DNA of 64,000 bases, taken from Thuidium tamariscinum (Eukaryota; Streptophyta; Bryopsida; Hypnales; Thuidiaceae). The stretch spans positions 10,369,501 through 10,433,500 of the forward strand of contig OX344749.2 of assembly GCA_947034885.2 (NCBI GenBank), in the 5' to 3' direction. A program made the translations under genes and the position numbers. Shown piece after piece: positions 55,621 to 64,000 of the stretch; the first letter of the stretch is position 1, and the number at the start of each line of letters is the position of its first letter. The notes beneath the pieces are model-generated. The model worked only from the letters and a program-made list of their open reading frames with translations, made no database searches and was not told the DNA's origin.

Positions 55621-56580
55621 TGTTGCTAGTCCAAATGAAAATGAAAATAATTTCTTAAACTTTTAAAATTTTCAAAACTTTTGAAATGCATTATCTTCTA
55701 TTAACAAAGAAGTGCAAGGCCTTGGTTGCAATGTGAGAGGTTGCACTCTTAATACAAATAGAAGGCATTATACATAAAGGAGTTAAAGGCTATATTTGTG
55801 GCATTTGGACGTGCAATGTAAAAGCTATGTTTTTTTCAAAATAAAATATAATTTAATTCAATACTCTCATTCATAAAACATTGAAATTAATAACTTTTAC
55901 ACTACACACAAAGTTTGTAGCACCCTCGTCACAAAGAACTTTCTGACAGTACCAAGAATGCCCCCATACGCCTCTTTATTTTCTCCAATATTAACATATC
56001 AAACAAAATAAACAATCTAACTTAGTGGATAGAAGACTAGTGTGCCTTGTGTTGTTGCCACAACCAAAATAAAAGTAAAAATTATTTTTTAGTTTCCAAT
56101 CCATTAAAATTTTGAAATTCAATAACTTTCACACTATAGTATGAAAAGTAGCATTTTTAGCATAGAAAGAAAGCTTTATATACAAAGGATTGCAAGGGCA
56201 TCGTTTTGTGGCATTTTGAGATGCATTGTACACGTTTTGCTTTTTGAAAAATAAAAGAAGATATAATTCAATTTTTTAACTTAAAAAATCCACAACTTTC
56301 ACACAATAGGTTTAATTCCTATGAAATTGGAGTGGATAGAAAGTTTTTGCAAAAAGGAGTGCAATGGCTTTGTTTTGCAATGTTTGGACAAGCCTTGTAA
56401 AGGTTATGTTTTTTCCAAAATAAAAAAAATTTAATTCAAATTTTGAATTCATAAAAACTTCGAGATTCAATAACTCTCACATCATAGGTCCAAATGCCAC
56501 AAAGCAAAGTTTGTGCACCCCTTCCTTGCAAAGAGCTTTGTATTGGTACCAAAAACACTACAAGGCACTTGACAATGTCA
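55620..56580 (+). repeat. Three imperfect ~300-bp tandem units
   Basis: Each unit contains a CATT(T)GGA(C)(G/A)TGCA(A)TGTAAA-type block followed by GTTTTTTTCAAAATAAA(A) and TTTAATTCAA, a block on AACTTTCACAC-ATAGG, and a CACAAAG(A)(A/G)CTTT-type block. Anchors lie at roughly 55805, 56215 and 56395 for the first motif. The copies are strongly diverged and the period is irregular. Confidence 0.5.
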
Positions 56581-56818
56581 TAGATTTCAATATATCAAAT
56601 AAAACAAACAAACAAAATGAAACAAACCACCTAAATTAGATTTATTTGTTTATTAAAGTATAATATAATTATAATGAAATAGAATATGAAATTTTTAGGC
56701 TATTCAACTCCAAACTATTTTGGTCTTTTAGAGGTTGACTATCACTTTTATTAAACTACTAATGATATTTAATGTTCTTTTTCCTATTACTTGACTCATT
56801 CTAATCCTCATTTAACAT
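56581..56818. other. AT-rich intergenic, no gene seen
   Basis: Nothing supported was found. Confidence 0.4.
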
Positions 56819-57381
56819 TTAAACTCACCGACATCCACTTTTTGGACAATGTAGAAATTAAAATTTAGATTCCTTTTTTAGATGAAAGTTGTTCTAATTT
56901 TAGACATACTTCATGAAGTTGTCCTATCTAAGAGTTGAATTTGATGTTACCAAGGTACATATATTTTTAAAATTACAAATGTAGAAATATGTCAAGTGGT
57001 TGACCAAGCCAAAATTATATTGATTTTAGTCCAAACTTGAAATTGCAAAAATGAGGTCTTAAAAAGAAAAAGAAAGAAAAAATTCCATAAAATCACTATG
57101 TGAAGAGAACCTCATTTCAAATCCATTCCAACAAAATTTACTCAAAAAAATGAATATATTTTGCTTGTAATTGAATTTAGAAGGAGTTTTGAATTTTTCC
57201 TTTCAAATTTTACAGAAAAATATTGGTGATAGCATTGGTGAATCTAACTATATGGACCGAATCTGAAACTCAAATTATTTGCATTTCAATTCCAAAATAT
57301 TCTTCTAAATAGTATTTTATGATGATTTTTTCAAAATTGTCAATATTATTTTAGAGATGAGTCTTGATTCTTAGGGGTTAA
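56819..57381 (-). mobile_element. TTAA-bounded repeat, family TTAA-R, copy 4
   Basis: TTAA lies at 56819-56822 and 57378-57381. The right end is GATTCTTAGGGGTTAA, and the left end is TTAAACTCACCGACATCC, which corresponds to TTAACCTTGTAGCACACCGA of copy 3 read inverted. The body is colinear, inverted, with copies 1-3. Confidence 0.7.
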
Positions 57382-57517
57382 TGAATAAATAACTTAGTGT
57401 TTAGCGTGATGTTTAGTATTGGTAACATTAAAGGTATCTTTTGACATTTAGTACTCTGCATGTTAACATGAACACTGCTAAAATTACAATAGTTGACATA
57501 TAGTGTTTACGTTAACA

Positions 57518-57622
57518 TACATTGTTAGAGTTTATAATTTTTTAAATCTCTGTTAGAGTTTATAATTTTTATCATTGTTAGAGATTATCATTTTTAGAGT
57601 TTATAATTTTTATCATTATCAG
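57518..57622 (+). repeat. Four imperfect ~25-bp tandem units
   Basis: GTTAGAGTTTATAATTTTT occurs at about 57525 and 57551, with shortened or altered versions at about 57579 and 57595. TATCATT links follow. It is a small eroded minisatellite. Confidence 0.7.
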
Positions 57623-57668
57623 AGCAATTATTTAAACCACACATTGGTGATTGTGAGTACCATGGCCT

Positions 57669-57943
57669 CATTAGATGTTTTTTGAGGGGTCAAGAAGACT
57701 GCGAGTTATCACAGCAGGGAACAGGTTCGGCGAGGTTCGGCAAGGCGGTCTGACGTGGCCGAGAGACTGCCACGTCATCGACCAAAAAAAAAAAAAAAAA
57801 AAAAAAAATTTTTGTATTTGAAGACTAAATTTAAAAAAATAAATAAATAAATCTGACAGCAGGCCGCTCCCCTCGCTGCGGGGAACAGCTGCGGGGGAAC
57901 AGCACTGGAACAGTCTTCTGCAGGGGTCAAAAAACATCTAATG
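57669..57943. mobile_element. GC-tipped MITE, family CATTAGA, 275 bp
   Basis: The ends are CATTAGATGTTTTTTGAGGG and (reverse complement) CATTAGATGTTTTTTGACCC. The left interior has TGACGTGGCCGAGAGACTGC then CACGTCA, the clearest inverted ACGT-type pair in the window. A run of about 25 A follows at 57783. The right side is GC-rich (CCGCTCCCCTCGCTGCGGGG). Confidence 0.88.
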
Positions 57944-58392
57944 ATTCTAGCCCCAAGGCAGACAACAAATGGGATGTTGAACAAAAACTACTGACAATTG
58001 TAGCCACTTCATGGTGCATATGCACCATGACTACAAATTTGTTTTTAATTAAAATTATAATTATAATTATAATCCCACCCTTCTACCCCTCTTATAATTT
58101 TGGGAGTATGGGATAATCACATACTGTCATATCCGTATATCGTCATTCATATGTCATAGTCGTATCTTTGAGTATGTAGATATATATGGATATATATGGT
58201 ATCTTTGTATCCATATCATATTTGTATCTCGTATGTACATGTGATGGTTGTTGATTTTTCTTAGAAGGGAGGTGGGGAATTTTTTTGAAATGAATTGGAG
58301 GGCTCTTGATTTTCCTCTAGGGAGGAGGCCAGGGAATCGAAACATGTGACACGCACTTTAGGGTGCATAGTAATGACAGAGGTCACTAAACT
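57944..58392. other. Intergenic with ATATGG/GATACG-type low-complexity tract
   Basis: 58090-58250 is rich in TATCCGTATATCG and GGATATATATGG words like those at 9785-9960. Near 58010-58035 there is a small palindrome, CATGGTGCATATGCACCATG. No gene was found. Confidence 0.5.
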
Positions 58393-58605
58393 ATCCCACA
58401 AAGTGAGACCAACGGGCTGGATTTACCCTACAAAAAAACTTCCTAAAATTTTTAATTTTCTACAAATTTAATTTTTTGCAAATTCTGAATTCATATTTGC
58501 AATTAAGGATCCCAAATTGATTGGCTAAGAGAGGTCATAAACATACCCCAAAATACAACACAAAATAGGATTTTTACTTTTATTCCTGGGAAACTCAAGT
58601 TTTAC
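58393..58605 (+). mobile_element. Decayed hAT-like MITE, copy 4
   Basis: The central part matches the 239-bp family (AATTTTTTGCAAATTCTGAA, CAAAATAGGATTTTTACTT), but both termini are eroded and no target duplication is visible. Confidence 0.55.
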
Positions 58606-58614
58606 CTTACTGCA

Positions 58615-58874
58615 TTAGAGGAGATTTGAGGGCAATAGGAGACTGTGAGTTCCCAACGCAGTGAATGTAGGAATGCAAAACTGGCCTTTGCTGACGTGGT
58701 CGAGAGTGTGCCACGTCACTGATTTTTTTTTGAAAAAAATAAATAAATTTGAACTTCTTTTTGCATTTCAAGACGAACTTTAAAAAAAAATTAATTACTG
58801 ACCCGACAGTATCGGGAACAATTATGGGAATAGGGCTTTCGCAGTCTCCTGTTGCCCTCAAATCTCCTCTAATG
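58615..58874. mobile_element. GC-tipped MITE, family CATTAGA, 260 bp
   Basis: The terminal repeats match over about 33 bp with one mismatch, starting CATTAGAGGAGATTTGAGGG. The left interior has CTGACGTGGTCGAGAGTGTG then CCACGTCA. The middle is A/T-rich, and the right side has GACAGTATCGGGAACAATTA. Confidence 0.9.
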
Positions 58875-59269
58875 GGAACCACTTCACAGAATGGATTTAG
58901 CTTCCTGTGTGAATGACCATAGTTGTTGTTTTGGCAGGCATGCCCCTCTCACAATGTGTGCATTGTCTTTTGAGTGGATAGTTGAGGGATATGTTCTACC
59001 CACCCAAAAGATAGTGTGCCAAGATTCAAACATTCGCAGTTTAAAATTCCCCCAAACTCCTCAAGGTATTATTAATTAATTTAAATTTTATGTTTTAAAT
59101 TCAATACACTCCACCCTCTCTTTATAATTTTGACAAGTAGTTGAAAAGACAAACAATATGAGACAATATCTGCTCCCATATTCATATTTTCTCCCATATT
59201 TGTAACCATATTTTACATTCTATATTAATACCATATCTATTCCCATATTCGTATCTGATCCTATATTTG
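58875..59269. other. Short MITE-like hairpin and CATATTT-type tract
   Basis: 58960-59015 resembles the hairpin at 10126-10199 (GTCTTTTGAGTGGATAG and ACCCAAAAGATAGTG). From about 59160 an irregular tract of CCCATATTTGTAACCATATT words leads into the tandem duplication. Confidence 0.5.
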
Positions 59270-59809
59270 TAACCATATTTAGTATTCTATATTAATACCA
59301 TATTTATTCCCATATTAATATCTGATCCCATATTTGTAACTGTATTTTGTATTTGTATCGTCTCCGTGTCCATACTTTATTCCATGAGATCAACGGTTGT
59401 GGATGTCAACCACCTGCTGCATCAACAGCCCTCTATTTTTCTCCTCAGAAAGATCAATGGTAGGGAAGGGGCTTCCTCCTAATCAATGGTTGTGTTTATT
59501 TGAGGAAGGGGATTTGGGAGCCAAGACTGCCCGCATCTTATTTAGTATTTAGTATTATATATTAATATCATATTTATTCCCGTATTAATATCTGATCCCA
59601 TATTTGTAATTGTATTTTGTATTTATATCGTATCCATGTCCATACTTTATTCCCTGAGATTGACGGTTGTGGACGTCAACCACCTGCTGCATCAACAGCC
59701 CTCCATTTTTCTCCTGAGAAAGATCAACGGCAGGGAAGGGACTTCTTCCTAATCGATGGTTGTGTTTATTCGAGGAAGGGGGTTTGGGGGCCAAGACTGC
59801 CCGCATCTT
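59270..59809 (+). repeat. Tandem duplication, two 270-bp units
   Basis: 59270-59539 and 59540-59809 are about 93% alike with a constant 270-bp offset (TCTGATCCCATATTTGTAA at 59321 and 59591; CCAAGACTGCCCGCATCTT ending both). Within each unit, AACCACCTGCTGCATCAACA and GGAAGGGG-type text give a GC-richer patch. Frames in it differ between units, so I do not call a gene. Confidence 0.88.
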
Positions 59810-59853
59810 TTGCAAGGATTGTGTGTGTGATGAATCCTTTCCTTCCAAACTAA

Positions 59854-59984
59854 GAGCATCCCCATGCCTGCTCTTCAAATGCCACACTTCAAACATTCTG
59901 GACCACTGATCTTCCTCTTACAAAGAAGATCAATGGTCCAAAATGTTTGAAGTGTTGCTTTGAAGAGCAGGCATGGGGATGCTC
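59854..59984. mobile_element. 131-bp hairpin MITE with TAA duplication
   Basis: GAGCATCCCCATGCCTGCTC at the left pairs with GAGCAGGCATGGGGATGCTC at the right. Pairing continues with few mismatches to a loop near 59917-59928. TAA is at 59851-59853 and 59985-59987. A 3-bp TAA duplication fits PIF/Harbinger (Tourist-type) elements. Confidence 0.85.
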
Positions 59985-59986
59985 TA

Positions 59987-60788
59987 AGGTAGGTACACCC
60001 AAAAGCGCCAGTTTTTCATACTGTGCCTAAGGTAGACAAACCCATACCCGACCTTTTAAGCAGATAGGGTGCTACAGAGACTCTGGAGGATGGGAGGAAA
60101 TATTGACAAGATTAGCCTTTTTGTACCCAGTGTGTGCACAGCAAAAAAATAAGAAAATATAATATAACAAAGTTTTTATTTGAGTGCAAAGTCAGAACCA
60201 GTAGGTCCCTACAACCAACTCTAGACCTACACTATGGCCGAGCCTTTGTTGACCCAAAACAGATTGCTCTGAACAATAAAACATTCAGAATTGGACCTTA
60301 TTCCACCAACATAGAATTGGGAGACAGATGCCCATGTGTCATTGCCAAATGCAGAGCACGTCATCATTACAAGCCTGTTTCCAAATCCGCTCTGACAAAC
60401 TAGAAACCCGTCAATTAACCCCTCAAATTAATGCACTCCCAATCCCATCACCGTCTACCACATTAAGTACAGAAGTTTTAGATCTCAACTGCTCGGTGAA
60501 AGAGCCTGATGTAGGGTGCGGCATTGGGGACCAGTCGGAAATGGGTTTGCCTACCTTAGTTGCTGTTATTATGGTGTTCAGATTTTCTTACGGTCTTGTT
60601 GGTGAGTGAAAGCATGTTCCAACGCACCAAAGAACAGTGGATTTGGATACCCTATGCAAAAGTTATTAACAGTCAAAGTGTGTTTCTGAAAAAGCCATCT
60701 ACAATCTGGATACATGACTGATTTTGAAAATGTATGCATGTTGTACAGGGCGCTTTAAGGTCAGGTGCCATTTTGGGTGTACCTACCT
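59987..60788 (-). mobile_element. TA-flanked MITE, family AGGT-1, copy 3, split by an insertion
   Basis: The ends are AGGTAGGTACACCCAAAAGC and (reverse complement) AGGTAGGTACACCCAAAATG, with TA outside (59985-59986 and 60789-60790). Removing 60030-60556 and one TA leaves a ~273-bp element colinear with 21749-22024 (inverted) and 2076-2343. Confidence 0.85.
60030..60556. mobile_element. 527-bp TA-flanked element nested in an AGGT-1 MITE
   Basis: The ends AGGTAGACAAACCCATACCC and (reverse complement) AGGTAGGCAAACCCATTTCC form a TIR of about 23 bp. TA is at 60028-60029 and 60557-60558. The intact sister copies read straight through one TA at this point (CTAGTTACTG type). The interior is of moderate GC and contains two overlapping frames of about 90 codons (60134-60403 and 60328-60609) with no domain I recognise. 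It may be captured host sequence. Confidence 0.82.
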
Positions 60789-60790
60789 TA

Positions 60791-61169
60791 ATCTATCCAG
60801 TTCCTAATTTTCAAATTATTTCATGTTTTCTTCTTAAACATATCTGTCAATTTTTCCAGTTTTTTTACTAGAATCTTTTTACTGATTGGATGTGACTGGT
60901 AGAAACTTTGTACAAATTCACATCTCCCTTATCAATAAAGCAAAAGAACAGAAGTCTTCTAGTTTGAAGGTACTGTTCTGCGCAAATTTTGTCTGCTCAT
61001 TTTCAATCGCCTATGTAAGTTAAATGTTCCCAAAAAAGCAGAAGCTATTTTTGAGATAGATCAAGAGTGTGCATGCTGTGGAAATGGTTTTCCATGTGTA
61101 TGGTTTTCAGAAGTTCATGAAGTCAAGGAGGCTAATGCTATGATTGGTTCTTTGCTAAGATGTGTGTCC
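60791..61169. other. Intergenic, no gene seen
   Basis: Nothing supported was found. Confidence 0.45.
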
Positions 61170-62365
61170 TTAACCCCTAAAGGACCAAATTGTGTTTTTG
61201 GCAATATAGCAATTTTGGGTAGCTCACTACAGATGGAGTTTTTATTTTTTTTCATTGAAATTTTCACACAACATGTGTCTAAGGAGTAGCTTTAACTTTT
61301 GACTACATGGTCAAAAAGTTATTGCATGATATGTAGTTTTCATTGGTCGGCGGGCAGACTAAAAAATTCATTAGATGAAATCTGAGGGCATTAGGAGACC
61401 GTTTCGGGTCTGTTTCCGAAACGGCTCCCAATGCCGCAGATCCTCGTCAGGCCGATTTTTATAAAAATAAAATAAAATAAAATTTGGGGTCCTGAAATAT
61501 GAAAATAAGTCAAAAAGAAAAAAATTTGAAAAAAAATAAATAAATATTACGTGGCAGTGTCCCGACCACGTAGGATTCGGGTTCACAGGGCAGAAACTGC
61601 GTTCCCGCAGTCCGGGAACCCGCAATCTCCTAATGCCCTCAAATTTCTTCTAATGCTTATAAATTTTTTTTTTCAAAATTAAAAATTTGAAATTGGTTTT
61701 CTAGATGTACATATATGCAAAAATCTCTGAATCACTCCATTTTGATTTATGAGATGAAAGTTATAAAGAGATTTAGTTTGCGGGCGGTTATGGATTCTCT
61801 ACTCTAAAATAAACCTTGAAAGCCTTTATTTTCCTCAAGTTTAAATATTTAAAAAAAAATTAAAACTTTTGGATGTTGATTATTTGTCACGACATTACAA
61901 CCATTGGGATTGACATTTTTTAATTCTATAAATAAAATTTAACAATTTAGTATTTTGAATCACTCTCCAGTTCTTTCTACTTATTAATTTTTTCCTATAT
62001 GTTATACAATTTCAAATGATGCAAATTTTTTTGAGCATATATCCAACTTGCTGTGAAGAATGAATCCAAAGAAGCACCACCATTTTGGACATTTTTTCAT
62101 AGAAATGTGACCTTGTGAAGTGCAGCTGCCTACTTTTCTGTAGGGACAAAAAAAGGGTTTTTGTCAATTCAAATGCTAATATCTTGCAATCTATATAGTG
62201 AAAAATTCTGAAATTTTTTCCACATCTTTTCACACAAGTGTACTATAATATCTTATAGTTACATGTGTCTAAAAATATTTTTTTCAAAAATTTGGTGCTT
62301 GAAGTAGAAATGGCAGTTTTGGTGTGTTTTTGGTGAAGACATAGTCTCTGACCTTTAGGGATTAA
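61170..62365 (-). mobile_element. TTAA-flanked TIR element, family TTAA-1, copy E (with nested MITE)
   Basis: The left end is TTAACCCCTAAAGGACCAA and the right end is GACCTTTAGGGATTAA, inverted relative to copy A. The GC-tipped MITE at 61369-61655 interrupts it. The right TTAA (62362-62365) is shared with the left edge of the TTAA-2 MITE that follows. Minus-strand frame 62012-62233 is the counterpart of frames in copies A and B and follows repeat similarity. Confidence 0.8.
61369..61655. mobile_element. GC-tipped MITE, family CATTAGA, 287 bp, nested in TTAA-1
   Basis: The ends are CATTAGATGAAATCTGAGGG and (reverse complement) CATTAGAAGAAATTTGAGGG. The family's parts are in reverse order: GC-rich GTTTCGGGTCTGTTTCCGAA first, then an A/T-rich centre, then TTACGTGGCAGTGTCCCGAC facing CACGTAG, then GCGTTCCCGCAGTCCGGGAA. 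Confidence 0.88.
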
Positions 62366-62590
62366 CCCTGAAGTGTCTCAATCCTTTTTAGAATTTTCAC
62401 ACATTTTCGCTTATAGCTTTGTACAGATATATCATTTACCAAAATTTAATGAATTTGGTCATTAAGGAAGATTATCTTTTCTAGATTCAAGTATTACATT
62501 TGATAAATAAGAAGTTAATTGGATAAAATAGTGCCTTGAAGCCCTCTGTTCATCATTCAGAATATGGACGTTGGTGTGCTTTAGGGTTAA
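62362..62590 (-). mobile_element. 229-bp TTAA MITE, family TTAA-2, copy 4
   Basis: The ends are TTAACCCTGAAGTGTCTC and GTGTGCTTTAGGGTTAA. The interior is inverted relative to copies 1-3. Its left TTAA is also the right TTAA of the preceding TTAA-1 element. Confidence 0.88.
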
Positions 62591-63352
62591 TGACTTATTA
62601 GTAAAATATTAGTATCCACAAGTGTTGAATAATAATTTGGTAGTGAGGCTTACAGTGGGTAGGGCAGGTTTGACATGGAAACAAGTCCATTTTGAATTTC
62701 AAGTGAATAAGAATTCACAACTTTCACAAACACTGTTGATTTTTGTACTCATAACTTATTGGAGTTGCTCTCTCTATTCACAACTATAGATACCTATACA
62801 CATGTGACTTTTAAAAATTGCCCTTAATTCATTTTGGCTCTGAAAATTTTGCCATTTTCAATTGGCTTGAAACTGTTCTTCATTTCTCCTTGCACCAAAA
62901 ATATAGAAATCATGTTTCCATTTGCTTATTTTTTCAGAGATTGCTTTTTATCCTTAGATGCAGGAGACTACCATGGGTGAATATATGATGCCATGTTGCT
63001 TGCATATAATGTAGTGTGCTCTTAAAATGACCTTTTAAGAGCTGATTGCAATTCTAGGGAAGCTAAATTCCTTGAAACAAATTTCAAATAAATTTTTTTA
63101 GGAAGATAAATGGAATTGGCATCCAACTCAAGTTATTTCGTATTTTTTGGACCTTTGTGCAATTAATTACAAATTTTTGAAGTTGAAATGATGTGTTTTT
63201 TTAAAGCCATCCCCTACTAAAATGTACCTCCGTGTTAGAGGTCGCTTTTAGAGATGGACTGTTTTTAGAGCTACCTACCTTAGTAAGGAAGCCCACTCTT
63301 AAAACAACCTTTTAAGAGGTGGTTGCCTTGTGGACCAAGTTGAAACTCACCT
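62591..63352. other. Intergenic with a partial X-type repeat
   Basis: 63105-63200 resembles the centre of family X (GGCATCCAACTCAAGTTATT, TTTTTTGGACCTTTGTGCAA). At about 63208-63287 CTACTAAAATGTACCTCC and GAGCTACCTACCTTAGTA look like a short AGGT-type TIR pair. No gene was found. Confidence 0.45.
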
Positions 63353-64000
63353 TTAACCCCTAAAGGACCATTGTCCCCTCGGGGGACAATTTGGAGTTCG
63401 GGCAGGTTCCGTAGACCTCAATTTTTAATGAATCTTTTTGAAACTTTCTCATAAGATAGGAAAACTGATTAGCTTCATGGGAATGTAATTTTTATTCCAA
63501 TTGGTGACCGGGAGCAAAAGTTATATCACAAAAAGCCCAAATTTTCATTCGGCGGGCAGAAATTTTTTTTTGCAAAAAGTCAAAAAAAAAAAATTTAATT
63601 TTTTTTCTAAAATAATATATTTTTGCCTACATGTGAAGCTTTGATTCACTCTATTTGGACTTATAATGAGAAAGTTATGGACAGTCTTGTTTTTCGGGCA
63701 ATCTAAACAATTTCTTGAAGAAATAACTTATAGGATTCATTTTTGAATGCAATTTTCACAATTTTTCAAAAAAAATTGTTGGACAAGGTTATATTTACTT
63801 TCTAGAACAATCTCACCATTTGGATTATTGTATTTCAATCCCATCTTAGAGTTATTAACCATTTAGTTTTTCTTTCAATCTTGGACCTACATCTACTTAA
63901 CATTTTTTTAAAGAATGAAAATCAAGTGTTTTTTGTGTGAAATTTTTTTCCTAGACTCTCAACTCAATTTCTTTACACAAAAAATTATAAATTCAAAGTC
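63353..64000. mobile_element. TTAA-1-like element, left part, truncated by the window edge
   Basis: It starts TTAACCCCTAAAGGACCATT and immediately carries a hairpin, TTGTCCCC-TCG-GGGGACAA (63371-63389). The remaining 600 bp are AT-rich and resemble TTAA-1 interiors in places (TTATGGACAGTCTTGTTTTTCGG-like text). The right end lies beyond the window. Confidence 0.65.

Noticed and set aside
58010..58035. CATGGTGCATATGCACCATG palindrome as an operator or origin
   Set aside because: A single 20-bp palindrome in AT-rich plant DNA, with no gene start nearby and no second copy.
60134..60609. Two overlapping ~90-codon genes
   Set aside because: They lie within a nested TIR element, have no recognisable domain, and the second runs through the element's end into the surrounding MITE.
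1..64000. LTR retrotransposon or LINE remains
   Set aside because: I searched for long direct terminal repeats, a plant primer-binding site (TGGTATCAGAGC type) and reverse-transcriptase motifs, and found none that could be defended. Very old relics could still be present.

Overview
The window is nuclear DNA of a land plant. The only convincing gene is a plant-type NPF (NRT1/PTR family) transporter. It has four exons, GT-AG introns and the exon layout I associate with plant NPF genes (a 218-nt second exon). The surrounding DNA is very AT-rich and gene-poor, which suggests a large, repeat-laden genome. The sequence does not let me name a clade: fern, lycophyte, bryophyte, gymnosperm or angiosperm all remain open. 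I saw no retrotransposon coding region, LTR pair, rRNA, tRNA or CRISPR array.

Layout. 1-19.2 kb: decayed DNA-transposon debris, including a ~1.1 kb foldback (3465-4554) and several TIR elements. 19.2-26 kb: two repeat blocks run up to ~65 bp before the NPF start codon. The NPF gene spans 20043-25743 on the + strand, and its 3.2-kb third intron holds a complete TA-flanked MITE, three imperfect tandem repeats and a half GC-rich MITE. 26-39.6 kb: more TIR elements, an isolated CpG-rich segment (about 31730-32225), a hairpin MITE inside a larger TIR element, and a MITE between two ~105-bp direct repeats. 39.6-49.5 kb: a MITE with perfect 24-bp TIRs and internal motif repeats, two other TIR elements, and long featureless AT-rich DNA. 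49.5-64 kb: the densest MITE region, with nested and abutting insertions.

Most of the window's structure comes from a few families of non-autonomous DNA elements, recognisable because several copies occur here. (i) At least four families are bounded by TTAA: ~930-1,190 bp copies with ends CCCCTAAAGGAC; 229-234 bp copies with ends CCCTGAAGCG; ~560-600 bp copies; and single 221-bp and 402-bp elements. One filled/empty site pair in the window supports TTAA duplication on insertion. (ii) A ~239-bp family with 8-bp target duplications is hAT-like. (iii) A ~260-330 bp GC-tipped family has ends CATTAGA and a conserved inverted pair of ACGT-core motifs. (iv) Several TA-flanked families have termini beginning AGGT(A/G)GG. 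(v) Other elements have perfect TIRs of 22-28 bp. Element names are mine, and superfamily placement is inferred from target-site duplications and termini because no transposase is present.

I found no new multi-gene system. The observations most worth following are the TTAA-flanked families, because piggyBac-like elements are rarely reported in land plants, and the nested insertions that give relative ages.
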